Assembly: GCA_945871905.1 (NCBI GenBank)
Contig: CAMBXL010000006.1
Coordinates: 62,001-126,000 of the forward strand
Direction: 5' to 3'
Length of the DNA stretch: 64,000 bases
From: Chitinophaga pinensis
GTDB taxonomy: Bacteria; Bacteroidota; Bacteroidia; NS11-12g; UBA955
The position numbers were made by a program, and so were the translations under genes. This document shows, in pieces, positions 55,200 to 64,000 of this stretch; within the stretch, counting starts at the first letter, position 1, and each line of letters begins with the position of its first letter. A model generated the notes under the pieces. That model saw only the letters and a list, made by a program, of their open reading frames with translations. It had not been told where the DNA came from and searched no databases.

Positions 55200-55381
55200 A
55201 GTATTTAAATTTTAGTTCGATACAATAATAATAGCTCTAATATTGTTTCCCAAATTATAAAATAAGTAATTTAACTGTTTTTGCTTAAATTTAATAAAAT
55301 ATATTTTAGCGCTTTAGTTGGGAATCCTTAACAGATTATTGGATATTCTGTAGGTGAGTTATAAAAAAAATTATTTTGTAG

Positions 55382-55855
55382 TTAGAAAGGTTTTAAATGG
55401 TTTAACACCATATCATATCGGTGAAGTCCATCTGTATAATAGTTTTCGGTAAATTGTGTTTTTGTAAATCCATTTTTTTCGTAAAACCAACACGAGAATT
55501 GTGTGGTATCAATTGTTACTGGTAACAGAGGATATTGTTGTTTGATGAGTGCCAATCTGTAGGTCAATAATTGTTGCCCCAACCCTTTTTTATGCTCATT
55601 TTTGTGAATATGTCCCCAAGCTAATGAAATAATGTTTCTATTGTCTTTGTCTCCAAATCCACCACAACCCACTATTTTACCATGAAGTTCGATGATATAA
55701 AATTGTGTTTTGGAAATTCCTGTTTCTAATCGGTCTAAAAATGCTTCAAACTCACTTATTTCACCTTCTGTAAAGTAATCAGGCACATTGCTTTTAAAAG
55801 TGTCTAAACAATGTTGTTTGTCGTTTTTATGATAAACTCTAATGCGTGTTTCCAT
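55382..55855 (-). CDS. GNAT family N-acetyltransferase
   Basis: 157 residues. Acetyl-CoA-binding motif A is HKKGLGQQLLTYRLALIKQ (RxxGxG/A-type with KKGLGQQL). IVGCGGFGDKDNRNIISLAW is the preceding strand pair. Substrate unknown. Separate from its neighbours by about 180 bp each side. Confidence 0.85.
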   Translation of the reverse strand: METRIRVYHKNDKQHCLDTFKSNVPDYFTEGEISEFEAFLDRLETGISKTQFYIIELHGKIVGCGGFGDKDNRNIISLAWGHIHKNEHKKGLGQQLLTYRLALIKQQYPLLPVTIDTTQFSCWFYEKNGFTKTQFTENYYTDGLHRYDMVLNHLKPF

Positions 55856-56051
55856 TGCTTTTAAAATAGTTGTAATTGAATGAGATTATCTAAAGTCTGA
55901 TAATATTGGATTCAATAATCATAGAAATAATAACAATATGATGTATTAAATTTTCATCTATATTTAGTGCAAATCAATACAAAAGTTGAAGTAAAAACAA
56001 ACTATTTATTTGATTTCAATTTTCAAATCTAGCTTGTTTCTTTAATTCCAT

Positions 56052-57533
56052 TTAATGTTCCATTTTTGCATTAAACGCAGCAACTACTTCTTTGTAATTG
56101 TTTCTTTTTTCCTCACTCATTTTGTCGTAAGTTTTTAGTAACATTCCCAAACGTGGATTGGATGAAAAAAGGGCCCTCTGCTTATTCATAAATTCCCAAA
56201 ACAAAGCATCCCAAGTATCACACCAATCACCCTTTTTGTAATGACTCATTTTTAACACATAACTGCTGCCACTAATGTAGGGTTTACTCGCCATCAATCC
56301 GCCGTCGGCAAACTGACTCATGCCATAAACATTCGGAACCATTACCCAATCATAGGAATCAATAAACAACTCCATAAACCACTGATAAACCTCGTCAGGA
56401 TGATATTCATTTAATAGCATAAAATTACCCAATATCATTAACCTTTCTATGTGGTGGCAATAGCCTGTTTTTAATACTTTTTTGATAACGACATCTAACG
56501 GTTCTATGCCTGTAGTGCCATTGTAAAATGATGCAGGAATTTTTTTATTGAATTGCCAATAATTGCGCGTTCTTTCTTCGCTTCCTTTTACTACATAAAT
56601 TCCTCTAATAAACTCTCGCCAACCAATAATCTGCCTCACAAAACCTTCAACACTGTTGAAGGGAATATTATGCTTTTCGGCATAATGCAAACTCGTTTCT
56701 ATGACTTGTAATGGCGTTAGTAATCCAATGTTTAACATAGGGGTTAATAAACTGTGATTCAAAACCAATTCATCACCTACTATGGCATCTTCGAATTGCC
56801 CAAAATCTGCCCAACGGGTTGCTAAAAATTCGTTCAACCAAGCTTCACTTTCTGCATGTGTAACAGGATAAATAATCTGTAAATTAATGTCCCCATAATG
56901 GTGTCCAAAGTTGGTGTTTACATAGTTTATAGCCTCTTGGTAATAGCTATTTTGCTTAGGAAAATTGACATTTGGCGGTGTTTTGTCTTTGGGATACTTG
57001 AGCCTGTTGTCGGCATCAAAACTCCATTTTCCTCCTATTGGCTTTTGTTGTTGGTCAAGCAATAGTCCCAATTTCTTTCTCTGCTGTATGTAAAAGTCGG
57101 TTTGGAAATACTTGCTCTTTGCACCAAAATATTCGTTTATGTCTGTTTCACTGTTTATAAACAACGGCGTAGTATATTGATTGTAAACAAAATGCATTGA
57201 ATGACAAGCGGTTTTAATTTTTTTGTCTAACCAATTGTCACAAACATCATAGTAATGTATTCCCTCGGTATTCTTTGGGTCCAATGATTTTATAAGTTCT
57301 GCAACATCACTCCCTGTGTCTGTTGCTTGAATGTATTCAACTGAAATCTTGTTTTCTTTCAAATAGGTTTCATAGTATTTCATGCTTGCACGGTGCAAAA
57401 CCAACTTCTGTTTGTGAAATTTGTATTGCGTAAAAAACAAGGCCTCTTCTATCAAATAAATTTTATCGAATTGCTTCAACAGGTCTATTTCCTTGAAGAG
57501 TTGGTGTGGAAATAATAGAAATATTTTAAGCAT
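56052..57533 (-). CDS. Cryptochrome/photolyase-related protein (DPRP, PhrB-like) lacking part of the Fe-S cysteine set
   Basis: 493 residues, matching the deoxyribodipyrimidine photolyase-related (bacterial 6-4 photolyase) family: N-terminal alpha/beta domain ([14 protein letters not shown]), FAD-binding helical domain with [18 protein letters not shown], and the C-terminal [20 protein letters not shown]. In the Fe-S members four cysteines bind a cluster; here Cys359 ([10 protein letters not shown]) and Cys438 ([12 protein letters not shown]) remain, while the CxxC pair expected between MSHY and this last Cys is missing. It is the last gene of the cassette and overlaps the DUF2256 gene by 8 bp. 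Confidence 0.88.
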   Translation of the reverse strand: MLKIFLLFPHQLFKEIDLLKQFDKIYLIEEALFFTQYKFHKQKLVLHRASMKYYETYLKENKISVEYIQATDTGSDVAELIKSLDPKNTEGIHYYDVCDNWLDKKIKTACHSMHFVYNQYTTPLFINSETDINEYFGAKSKYFQTDFYIQQRKKLGLLLDQQQKPIGGKWSFDADNRLKYPKDKTPPNVNFPKQNSYYQEAINYVNTNFGHHYGDINLQIIYPVTHAESEAWLNEFLATRWADFGQFEDAIVGDELVLNHSLLTPMLNIGLLTPLQVIETSLHYAEKHNIPFNSVEGFVRQIIGWREFIRGIYVVKGSEERTRNYWQFNKKIPASFYNGTTGIEPLDVVIKKVLKTGYCHHIERLMILGNFMLLNEYHPDEVYQWFMELFIDSYDWVMVPNVYGMSQFADGGLMASKPYISGSSYVLKMSHYKKGDWCDTWDALFWEFMNKQRALFSSNPRLGMLLKTYDKMSEEKRNNYKEVVAAFNAKMEH

Positions 57534-57693
57534 TTGTTGGTTTTATAATTGTGTTTTTATTCATTCGGCATTTATCACTGCAATACTTAACATCGTCCCA
57601 AACTTTTTCCCATTTTTTGCGCCAAGTAAAATTCCTGCCACAAACCAAACAAGGCTTTTCGGGTAAATTGGCTTTTGCAATCTTTTTTTTCAT
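57526..57693 (-). CDS. DUF2256 small zinc-finger protein
   Basis: 55 residues (an ATG one codon earlier, at 57696, is equally possible). It carries a treble-clef-like finger: [20 protein letters not shown] then KYCSDKC, with Cys15, Cys18, Cys38 and Cys42. The [20 protein letters not shown] start is the DUF2256 signature. DUF2256 is known to occur beside, or fused to, photolyase/cryptochrome genes, so a role as photolyase cofactor or DNA-targeting subunit is likely but unproven. The gene overlaps the DPRP start by 8 bp and follows the cryptochrome gene by ~50 bp. Confidence 0.88.
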   Translation of the reverse strand: MKKKIAKANLPEKPCLVCGRNFTWRKKWEKVWDDVKYCSDKCRMNKNTIIKPTNA

Positions 57694-57744
57694 CATTTTT
57701 CCATTTTTATGTTGTCAGACAATAGGGTATCAGTTTTGAAACTA

Positions 57745-59244
57745 TTATATCAACTTATTATCAGCTTTATTTATATTAATTTTAGTTTTGTTTCTTGTGT
57801 GTTTTTTAATGATTTTGTTGATTTCTTTTTTTACAACGTCTGTTTTCTTATTTCCCCATATTTTATCTCTTGCTCCTTTTGCTGCACTTTCCAATTCAAT
57901 AATCGGTTTGGGATAGTGTTCCCCAATGATAACACCACACAATTGCTGTTCAAGCAAGGGCATAAGTTCGGGTTGATGAATGTATTTTTCGGAAACTTGA
58001 CTTAGTTGTGGTAACCATTGCTTAATGAATATTCCCTTGGGGTCGTGTTCCAAACTTTGCTTTACTGGATTATAAATCCTTATGATATTTATGCCCGTAG
58101 TACCTGCTTGCATTTGAAACTGCGGGTAATGTATTCCTGGTTCGTAGTCCAAAAAAAGTTGAGCCAAATGATACACCCCATTACGCCAATCTTGGTCGAG
58201 ATGATGGCAAAAAAAACTCACAACCATAGCGCGCATTCTAAAGTTAATCCATCCTGTTTTTTCCAAGCATTTCATGCATGCGTCTACAAGCGGAAATCCC
58301 GTCTCACCTCTTTTCCAAGCAGAAATATAATATTCATTTTTTGTGTGGTTCAATGCTTCGTATCCACTATTCACACATTGTGTTTCGTAACTACATTCCA
58401 TCTCAAATTTTTGGATAAAATGACAATGCCATTTCAAGCGGGTTAAGAAATTAGAAAAAGCCCATTTGTATGTTGATGTTTGTGCTTGATCAAGGACATA
58501 TAAATAAGCTTGTTTAACACTCAGATTTCCCCAACTAATGTAAGGAGAAATTCTACCACAACTCAAGCGACTCTCAAGGGGTTTACTAATGTGTTTACTA
58601 TAATTTTTTCCTCTGTCGTTAACGAAACTTTTAAGGTATTTAATTGCGTAGTCCGCGCCAGCAGGTTGAAATTGTGCAGGATATTCCTCAAGCTGTTTTT
58701 GCAACTTTGTTTCCAACGGGTAGGGATTTTTAAACGGCAGTGTTTCACTTATTTTATATGAATTAATAAGTAAAGGAGAATGCATGGCAACAAACCAATT
58801 TTTATCCCAACTTTCTCTGTTTTTAATGCCCCTTACTACACCATCTCGTTGGCATTCTGTCCAAATAATACCTTCATTTTTGCAATAAGATGCCACTTTT
58901 TTATCCCTTTCATAAGTCAGTTGAATGCCACTTTCTTGGTAGCTGAATATGGTTTTAATATGGAATTGCTTGTTAATTTCTTCTAAAATTGGGACTAACT
59001 CTGCCTGAAAAATAATCACTTGTTTTTGGAAAGTACTTAATTTTTTGTTGAGTTGTACTATACTCTGATATTGAAATTGCAAATGCCTTAAACTTGTGTC
59101 AGGGTAATGCATTACAGAGGGTTCAAAAGCAAACATTATTAAGTAGGGTAGAGGCTCTTGTTCTGCCAAATGAAATGGTAAATGGTCTTGTAAACGCAGG
59201 TCCCTCTTTAACCAAACAATATTAATGTGTTGCTTAATATCCAT
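57745..59244 (-). CDS. FAD-binding cryptochrome/photolyase
   Basis: 499 residues with a full photolyase plan. The N-terminal Rossmann domain starts INIVWLKRDLRLQDHLPFHL. The FAD domain has LSCGRISPYISWGNLSVKQ, AWKRGETGFPLVDACMKCLE, TGWINFRMRAMVVSFFCHHL, DWRNGVYHLAQLFLDYEPG and AGTTGINIIRIYNPVKQS. At the canonical WQW site it reads FQM, which places it in a subfamily distinct from classical CPD photolyases and DASH proteins. The C-terminal ~35 residues are basic (KKEINKIIKKHTRNKTKINI), perhaps for DNA binding. Whether it repairs DNA or senses light is open. Confidence 0.88.
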   Translation of the reverse strand: MDIKQHINIVWLKRDLRLQDHLPFHLAEQEPLPYLIMFAFEPSVMHYPDTSLRHLQFQYQSIVQLNKKLSTFQKQVIIFQAELVPILEEINKQFHIKTIFSYQESGIQLTYERDKKVASYCKNEGIIWTECQRDGVVRGIKNRESWDKNWFVAMHSPLLINSYKISETLPFKNPYPLETKLQKQLEEYPAQFQPAGADYAIKYLKSFVNDRGKNYSKHISKPLESRLSCGRISPYISWGNLSVKQAYLYVLDQAQTSTYKWAFSNFLTRLKWHCHFIQKFEMECSYETQCVNSGYEALNHTKNEYYISAWKRGETGFPLVDACMKCLEKTGWINFRMRAMVVSFFCHHLDQDWRNGVYHLAQLFLDYEPGIHYPQFQMQAGTTGINIIRIYNPVKQSLEHDPKGIFIKQWLPQLSQVSEKYIHQPELMPLLEQQLCGVIIGEHYPKPIIELESAAKGARDKIWGNKKTDVVKKEINKIIKKHTRNKTKININKADNKLI

Positions 59245-59250
59245 ACAGGT

Positions 59251-60345
59251 TTATGTGCGTTTTTTTAATTGCTTTTCTGCCTGTTTCCAGAAACTAAAAA
59301 AAGAGGGAAAGTAGCCTTTTATATTTTCAAATAGCCAATCTCTTTCATGTTGAGTGCCTTTGAAATGTCCATTTAAAGGATGTTCCTTGAAATGAAAATT
59401 CTGTGAGGCGTATTGTTGGTGTAATGATTCAAATGAACCAACATAAACTTTACAATTCTTAATGTTTTTGGACAAGTCAAGCACAAACTGAATGGTTTTA
59501 TCTCCAACAGGATAGTCCTTAAAATGCTCAGGTTCCAATAACAATATGCGGTTAGCCTCCTCGTGTTCATCCCATTTGGGGTCTAAATTATAAAAATTGT
59601 AAATGTAAACAGGTAAAGCATTTTGGATATTGAGCTCATCGCAACTTGGCAATGTACAAGTTAAATCAAATACTTGGGTGGCTTTTAATGCTTCGGGAAT
59701 AGCCATATTCGGAAGCAATTCATATGCTTGGTCCAAAAAGGTATGGCGTTGATTGGTATTGCAGTATTTATTAATATTCTCCTGATTAGCGAAATATTTT
59801 TTCTGACTGAAACTGGCGGCTACCCATTGCCAACTTAAGGCATTGCTTGCCCAATCGGCATCCAAAAGATGGTAATACATCCATTTGGCAGGTTGTAGCC
59901 AGTGGCATTGGGCAATATTACAACTGATACTAGCCACATACATTCTAAGGTGATTGTGCATGTATCCAGTTTCATACAGAGAAAGTATTCCATTGTCTAT
60001 GGCTTCTATACCCGTTTCTGCACTTATAATGCTTAGCGGAACTTGGTAGTTATTCACGCCAGGTTGAATTTGCTTTACATCTTTATTGATGTTAGATTTA
60101 AGTTCCTGCCACACCAATTGAAAATAGTCACGCCAAGCTAGTTCTTTCAAAAAACCATCAATTTCACGAGGTGAGTAACCTTTATCCAAAACAATTTCGG
60201 CTACTTGTTTGGTTGAAATAATACCACGAGAGATATATGGAGATAAACGCGTAACAGCACCATTCAAATAGTTTCTGGTTTTGCCATATTGGATTGGGTC
60301 AATTTGGTCAATCAGTTGAACAATGTCGTGGTAATGGGTATGCAT
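59251..60345 (-). CDS. Photolyase-like FAD-domain protein, possibly circularly permuted
   Basis: 364 residues that start directly with the FAD-binding helical domain: RLSPYISRGIISTKQVAEI, FLKELAWRDYFQLVWQEL, ETGYMHNHLRMYVASISCNI and DADWASNALSWQWVAASFSQ, then KKYFANQENINKYC. The usual N-terminal photolyase domain is absent. The last ~130 residues have alternating hydrophobic strands and helices (ALPVYIYNFYNL, ANRILLLEPEHFKDYP, KTIQFVLDLSKNIKNCKVYV), resembling a Rossmann-type alpha/beta domain. It may be a permuted photolyase or a fusion to a different domain. The start overlaps the preceding stop (TAATG). Confidence 0.82.
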   Translation of the reverse strand: MHTHYHDIVQLIDQIDPIQYGKTRNYLNGAVTRLSPYISRGIISTKQVAEIVLDKGYSPREIDGFLKELAWRDYFQLVWQELKSNINKDVKQIQPGVNNYQVPLSIISAETGIEAIDNGILSLYETGYMHNHLRMYVASISCNIAQCHWLQPAKWMYYHLLDADWASNALSWQWVAASFSQKKYFANQENINKYCNTNQRHTFLDQAYELLPNMAIPEALKATQVFDLTCTLPSCDELNIQNALPVYIYNFYNLDPKWDEHEEANRILLLEPEHFKDYPVGDKTIQFVLDLSKNIKNCKVYVGSFESLHQQYASQNFHFKEHPLNGHFKGTQHERDWLFENIKGYFPSFFSFWKQAEKQLKKRT

Positions 60346-60695
60346 TATCGTTTGGATATTTTATTCCCTGTTATAGATTTTTGCAAGGTGCATTTGTGTC
60401 TATTAATATCAGGATTTCTTTTTTTGAGATGTTTTTGACTGACCCCTTGATTTACTCGTTTGCGCCACAGGTTAAAACTGCTGCGTTTAAGTTCCTTGCG
60501 CATGAGTTGAATTACATCAGATTCAGCCAAACCAAACTGCATTAAAATAGCTTCAAAAGGCGTTCTGTCTTCCCACGCCATTTCTATTACTCGGTCAGTA
60601 TTTTCGTGTGTAAGGTTTGACAAGGCTTGTTTTTTGTCAAGCAAAGTAAGAGAGGGCGCTTTTTTTCTATTTTTAAAGGGAATTAATTCTTCCAT
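60345..60695 (-). CDS. DUF2805/TIGR03643 family protein
   Basis: 116 residues. Recognised from NTDRVIEMAWEDRTPFEAIL, QFGLAESDVIQLMRKELK and SSFNLWRKRV. The family is helical with an HTH-like middle and a basic tail (KKRNPDINRHK), and is known to accompany photolyase and cryptochrome genes; function not known. It is the first gene of the minus-strand cassette. No TAnnTTTG box is evident in front of it, so the promoter may use another sigma factor. Confidence 0.85.
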   Translation of the reverse strand: MEELIPFKNRKKAPSLTLLDKKQALSNLTHENTDRVIEMAWEDRTPFEAILMQFGLAESDVIQLMRKELKRSSFNLWRKRVNQGVSQKHLKKRNPDINRHKCTLQKSITGNKISKR

Positions 60696-60939
60696 GTAGT
60701 ATTTAAATCAATTGAAAACTAAACACTTGTTAAGGTTAAAATGTTTGGAAACAGAGTAATGAAAGGCAAAATAATGATAGGAACTATAAACAGAGATAAT
60801 GCGACCAATTTTTAGGATTTAATACTTTAATAACATATGTGTGAAAGTATATGAAAATTTATAGGTTTAAATTAACATTCATGCGGATTAATTCACCCAA
60901 TCATAACATTCATACAACCTACTGCTAATGAGGTGAAAT

Positions 60940-60947
60940 TAATTTTG
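60940..60947 (+). promoter_or_regulatory. Bacteroidota -7 box for the 5'-nucleotidase-type gene
   Basis: TAATTTTG, 21 nt before the ATG at 60969. Confidence 0.5.
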
Positions 60948-60968
60948 TAGTACACAAAAAAGAATAAA

Positions 60969-63900
60969 ATGAATAAAATGTACAAGAAAAAATTAATGCT
61001 TCTATTGCTATTAATTTTAGTGGTAATGGGAGCCCAAGCCCAGATTAATCCCCAATTTATTGGGAGGTACTCTACAGGGATTTATGACAAAGCTGCTGCA
61101 GAGATAACGGCATATGATGCTATATCCAAAAGAATGTTTGTATTGAATGGACCTGACACTTCTATTAAAGTAGTGGACATTAGCAAACCCGCTAATCCTG
61201 TTCAAATCAATACCATTTCTATTAAATCATATGGAAAGGATCAGACTTCAATTGCCTGCATGAACGGTGTTTTAGCAGTAACAGTTATTAATAGTCTGGG
61301 TAAAACAGAAAATGGACATGTGGTGTTCTTTAATGCTTCTACTTTAGCCTATATTAATAAGGTAGATGTTGGAGCCAATCCCGATATGTTAACATTTTCA
61401 CCAAATGGTAAAATGGTGTTGGTAGCTAACGAAGGTGAGCCGAACGACGATTATACAATCGACCGTGAAGGTTCTATCAGTATTATTGACATTTCAAAAG
61501 GCATTTCAACACTTAAACAAGGGGATGTAAAAACGGCGGGTTTTACAGATTTCAACGGAACAACTATTGACTGGAAAATCAAAATAACAGGAAAAATTCA
61601 AGCTGGTGGCTCTTTTTTACGTAACTCAACCATAGCGGAAGATTTAGAGCCTGAGTATATTACTGTTTCAGAAGATTCAAAAACTGCATGGGCAACTTGT
61701 CAAGAAAACAACTGTATTGCAGTCATTGACTTAACCACAGCGAAAGTAACTAAATTGATACCTTTGGGTTTCAAAGACCATAGTTTATCAGGAAACGGTT
61801 TGGATGCTACAGACAATGGTGCCACTATAAATATTAGAAATTTTCCAGTGTTTGGCATGTTCATGCCCGATGCTATTGCAAGTTATAAAGTAGGGGATAC
61901 TACATTCTTATTTACGGCTAATGAGGGTGATTCTAGAGCCGATTGGGGATCAGCAAATAATGAAGAAATTAGATTTGGAAGTTCATCTTATATTGTAGAT
62001 ACCGCTAAGTTTGGAGGTGCTGCTAATGTGGCGGCGCTAAAAGCGACAAGTGCTATGGGCAGATTAAATCTTACTAAGGCATTTGGTGATTTTAACAAAG
62101 ACGGAAAATATGATTCTGCATTTTGTTATGGTGCTCGTTCTTTTTCAGTTTGGAATTCAGTAACGGGTAAACTAGCGTGGGATAGTAAGGATCAATTTGA
62201 GCGAAAATTTGCAACCTTATTCCCGTCTAATTTTAATGCAAGTCATACAAGTAATACAATTGACAGTAGAAGTGACGACAAAGGTCCTGAACCTGAAGCG
62301 GTGACTATTGGAAAGATATTAGATTCAACCTATGCTTTTGTTGGTTTAGAAAGAATTGGAGGCATATTGATTTACAATATCACTAATCCAAAAGCCCCAT
62401 ATTTTGTAAACTATATCAATACCCGTAATTTTTCGGTAACGCCTGGTGCTAGTAATTTAGCAACAGTTGGTGATTTAGGTCCTGAAGGTTTGGTTTTTAT
62501 TCCTAAATCTCAAAGTCCAAATGGACAAGATATGCTTTTGGTTTCTAACGAAATTTCAGGATCAGTTGCTATTATACAATTGAATGGAAAAAGTGCATTT
62601 CAAATGCAAGTATTGCACTCTTCTGACATGGAAAGTGGAGTAGCTGCGGTAGTTGATGCACCTAATTATGCCGCTGTCGTTGACAAGCTCGAAGATCTTC
62701 ACAATAACACTTTGATTTTATCATCTGGTGACAACGTACTTCCTGGTCCGTTTTTGTCGGCTGGTGAAGACCCATCTATGCAAACACCATTAAGATCTAC
62801 TGCCTCTTCATACTATAAAGGAACTCAAGCACAAAGGCCAGCATTGGGTCGTCCAGACATTGCAATAATGAATATTATCGGTTTCAATGCTTCGGCATTA
62901 GGAAATCATGAATTTGATTTAGGAACGGGAGATTTAAACGGTCAAATAGGTGTGGATATTAGAAGTAACGGTGCCGACAAAAGATGGTTGGGCGCACAAT
63001 TTCCATTTGTAAGTTCTAACCTTGATTTTAGTAATGATGCCAATCTTAATTATTTATTTACTAATCAAATTTTAAGAGATACTGCTTTTAGAACACCAGT
63101 TAATATCACAACTAATTCACAGAAAAAAGGAATTGCACCTTCGATTGTTATTGAACGTAGTGGCCAGAAAATTGGCGTTGTTGGTGTAACTACTCAAGCT
63201 TTAGCTAAAATATCTTCACCTGGATTAACTACTGTAAAAGGTCCACAAGTAGATGATATGCCAGCACTTGCAGCTATACTTCAACCAGTTATTGACTCTT
63301 TAATAGCAAAAGAAGGGGTAAATAAAATTATCTTACTTGCACACTTACAACAAATTTCCAATGAGAAAGCTTTAGCTCCATTGTTGAATAATGTTGACAT
63401 CATTATATCTGGCGGAAATCATGCTTACACTGCCGATGGAAATGATAGATTAATTGCAGGACATGTTGCTACTGAAAAATATCCAATTTTTTCCAAAAGT
63501 AAGTCAAACGACCCAATGGTAATTCTAAACACCACTAGTGAGTGGAAATATGTTGGTCGTTTTGTTTGTGACTTTGATGCCAATGGTAAATTGTTAATAG
63601 ACAAACTTGATTCAAACGTAAACGGAGTTTATGCTTCGGATTCAGTAACAGTAAAAGCACTTTGGGGAACCAACAATGCTTTTGCTACAGGAACAAAGGG
63701 AGCCAATGTTTTAACTTTGTGTAAAGCAGTAGGAGTTGTTATTGCGGCTAAAGATGGCAATATTATTGGTAAATCGAATGTGTTTTTAGAAGGCAGAAGA
63801 AATGCCGTAAGAACCGAAGAAACTAACTTAGGTAACTTGTCTTCTGATGCCAATTTATGGTACGCGAAAAAATATGATCCCAAAGTAACTATCTCACTAA

Positions 63901-64000
63901 AAAATGGTGGTGGAATTCGTTCTGCAATAGGTTATGTAAATTCTGTTGGAAGTAATGTAATTTTAGAAAGAACTCAAGCTAATCCTTTAGCCAGCAAATC
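60969..64000 (+). CDS. Secreted choice-of-anchor I / 5'-nucleotidase-type protein, truncated at right edge
   Basis: The frame is open for 1010 codons and runs off the window. A signal peptide (MNKMYKKKLMLLLLLILVV) is followed by a propeller-like choice-of-anchor I domain of about 500 residues (VDISKPANPVQI, FSPNGKMVLVANEGEPNDD, ERIGGILIYNITNP). A metallophosphatase domain follows, with LHSSDMESG, ILSSGDNVLPGP, ALGNHEFD and ILLAHLQQ. Finally the 5'-nucleotidase C-terminal domain starts (LKNGGGIRSAIG). The combination predicts an exported nucleotidase or phosphodiesterase that scavenges phosphate from nucleotides. Any C-terminal sorting domain lies outside. Confidence 0.9.
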   Translation, partial: MNKMYKKKLMLLLLLILVVMGAQAQINPQFIGRYSTGIYDKAAAEITAYDAISKRMFVLNGPDTSIKVVDISKPANPVQINTISIKSYGKDQTSIACMNGVLAVTVINSLGKTENGHVVFFNASTLAYINKVDVGANPDMLTFSPNGKMVLVANEGEPNDDYTIDREGSISIIDISKGISTLKQGDVKTAGFTDFNGTTIDWKIKITGKIQAGGSFLRNSTIAEDLEPEYITVSEDSKTAWATCQENNCIAVIDLTTAKVTKLIPLGFKDHSLSGNGLDATDNGATINIRNFPVFGMFMPDAIASYKVGDTTFLFTANEGDSRADWGSANNEEIRFGSSSYIVDTAKFGGAANVAALKATSAMGRLNLTKAFGDFNKDGKYDSAFCYGARSFSVWNSVTGKLAWDSKDQFERKFATLFPSNFNASHTSNTIDSRSDDKGPEPEAVTIGKILDSTYAFVGLERIGGILIYNITNPKAPYFVNYINTRNFSVTPGASNLATVGDLGPEGLVFIPKSQSPNGQDMLLVSNEISGSVAIIQLNGKSAFQMQVLHSSDMESGVAAVVDAPNYAAVVDKLEDLHNNTLILSSGDNVLPGPFLSAGEDPSMQTPLRSTASSYYKGTQAQRPALGRPDIAIMNIIGFNASALGNHEFDLGTGDLNGQIGVDIRSNGADKRWLGAQFPFVSSNLDFSNDANLNYLFTNQILRDTAFRTPVNITTNSQKKGIAPSIVIERSGQKIGVVGVTTQALAKISSPGLTTVKGPQVDDMPALAAILQPVIDSLIAKEGVNKIILLAHLQQISNEKALAPLLNNVDIIISGGNHAYTADGNDRLIAGHVATEKYPIFSKSKSNDPMVILNTTSEWKYVGRFVCDFDANGKLLIDKLDSNVNGVYASDSVTVKALWGTNNAFATGTKGANVLTLCKAVGVVIAAKDGNIIGKSNVFLEGRRNAVRTEETNLGNLSSDANLWYAKKYDPKVTISLKNGGGIRSAIGYVNSVGSNVILERTQANPLASK

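Noticed and set aside
57551..58446. Plus-strand ORFs at 57551-57739, 57709-58005 and 58018-58446
   Set aside because: They lie opposite the DUF2256 and cryptochrome genes, are Phe/Ser/Cys-rich and show no family features; they are antisense shadows.
63629..63883. Minus-strand ORF near the right edge
   Set aside because: It lies within the coding sequence of the 5'-nucleotidase-type gene on the plus strand and has no family features.

Overview
The window looks like a chromosomal segment of a low-GC member of the Bacteroidota. The evidence is taxon-typical content: a gliding-motility/T9SS type B C-terminal domain, SpSII-type lipoproteins, a fused SpmA/SpmB protein, DUF2851, DUF4286, an M16 peptidase pair, a GGGVYIS-tail small protein and TAnnTTTG promoter -7 boxes. 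No phage, plasmid, rRNA or CRISPR locus is visible. The only clear transposition-related gene is a REP-associated Y1 transposase.

Layout. 0-5 kb: a truncated secreted protein, tryptophan 2,3-dioxygenase, a small secreted protein, a repeat-rich gap, a small lipoprotein and a Fic protein. 5-12 kb: an M16 peptidase pair, a T9SS-exported adhesin-like protein, ybeY, mnmG and an Ig-like lipoprotein in one overlapping unit. Two parS-like palindromes lie inside ybeY. 13-19 kb: a very AT-rich gap, then pheS, a conserved small protein, a GT2 glycosyltransferase and a sirtuin, followed by a lipoprotein, rarA and a RAYT with REP-like palindromes. 19-25 kb: a secreted protein with a possible His/Cys peptidase-like C-terminus, a SpoU methyltransferase and mutS. 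25-27 kb: a three-gene HipBST-like toxin-antitoxin locus. 27-36 kb: ssb, DUF2851, a membrane protein, mutL, a rhomboid protease, an OmpA-domain protein and a DEAD-box helicase. 35-45 kb: a BNR/sortilin-like secreted protein, a MORN-like lipoprotein, a small protein with an in-frame stop, SpmAB, mnmA and a second copy of the small lipoprotein. 45-56 kb: a flavin reductase, rplY-prs, tRNA-Gln, a DPP-IV-like peptidase, DUF4286, patatin, a D-cysteine desulfhydrase-like enzyme, an M28 peptidase, ApaG, an ABA4-like protein and a GNAT. 56-60.7 kb: a tightly packed five-gene photolyase/cryptochrome cassette on the minus strand. 61-64 kb: a choice-of-anchor I/5'-nucleotidase protein that runs off the right edge.

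How it fits together. Most genes are housekeeping: translation and tRNA modification (pheS, mnmG, mnmA, ybeY, rplY, tRNA-Gln), DNA repair (mutS, mutL, rarA, ssb, photolyases) and envelope or secreted hydrolases. The accessory layer has four parts: the HipBST-like locus, the RAYT/REP pair, the photolyase cassette, and an inverted duplication of about 1.2 kb. That duplication consists of a repeat array plus a lipoprotein transcription unit. It brackets about 41 kb and could support an inversion. Many genes have a TAnnTTTG box only 4-6 nt before the start codon, which suggests leaderless or nearly leaderless transcripts.
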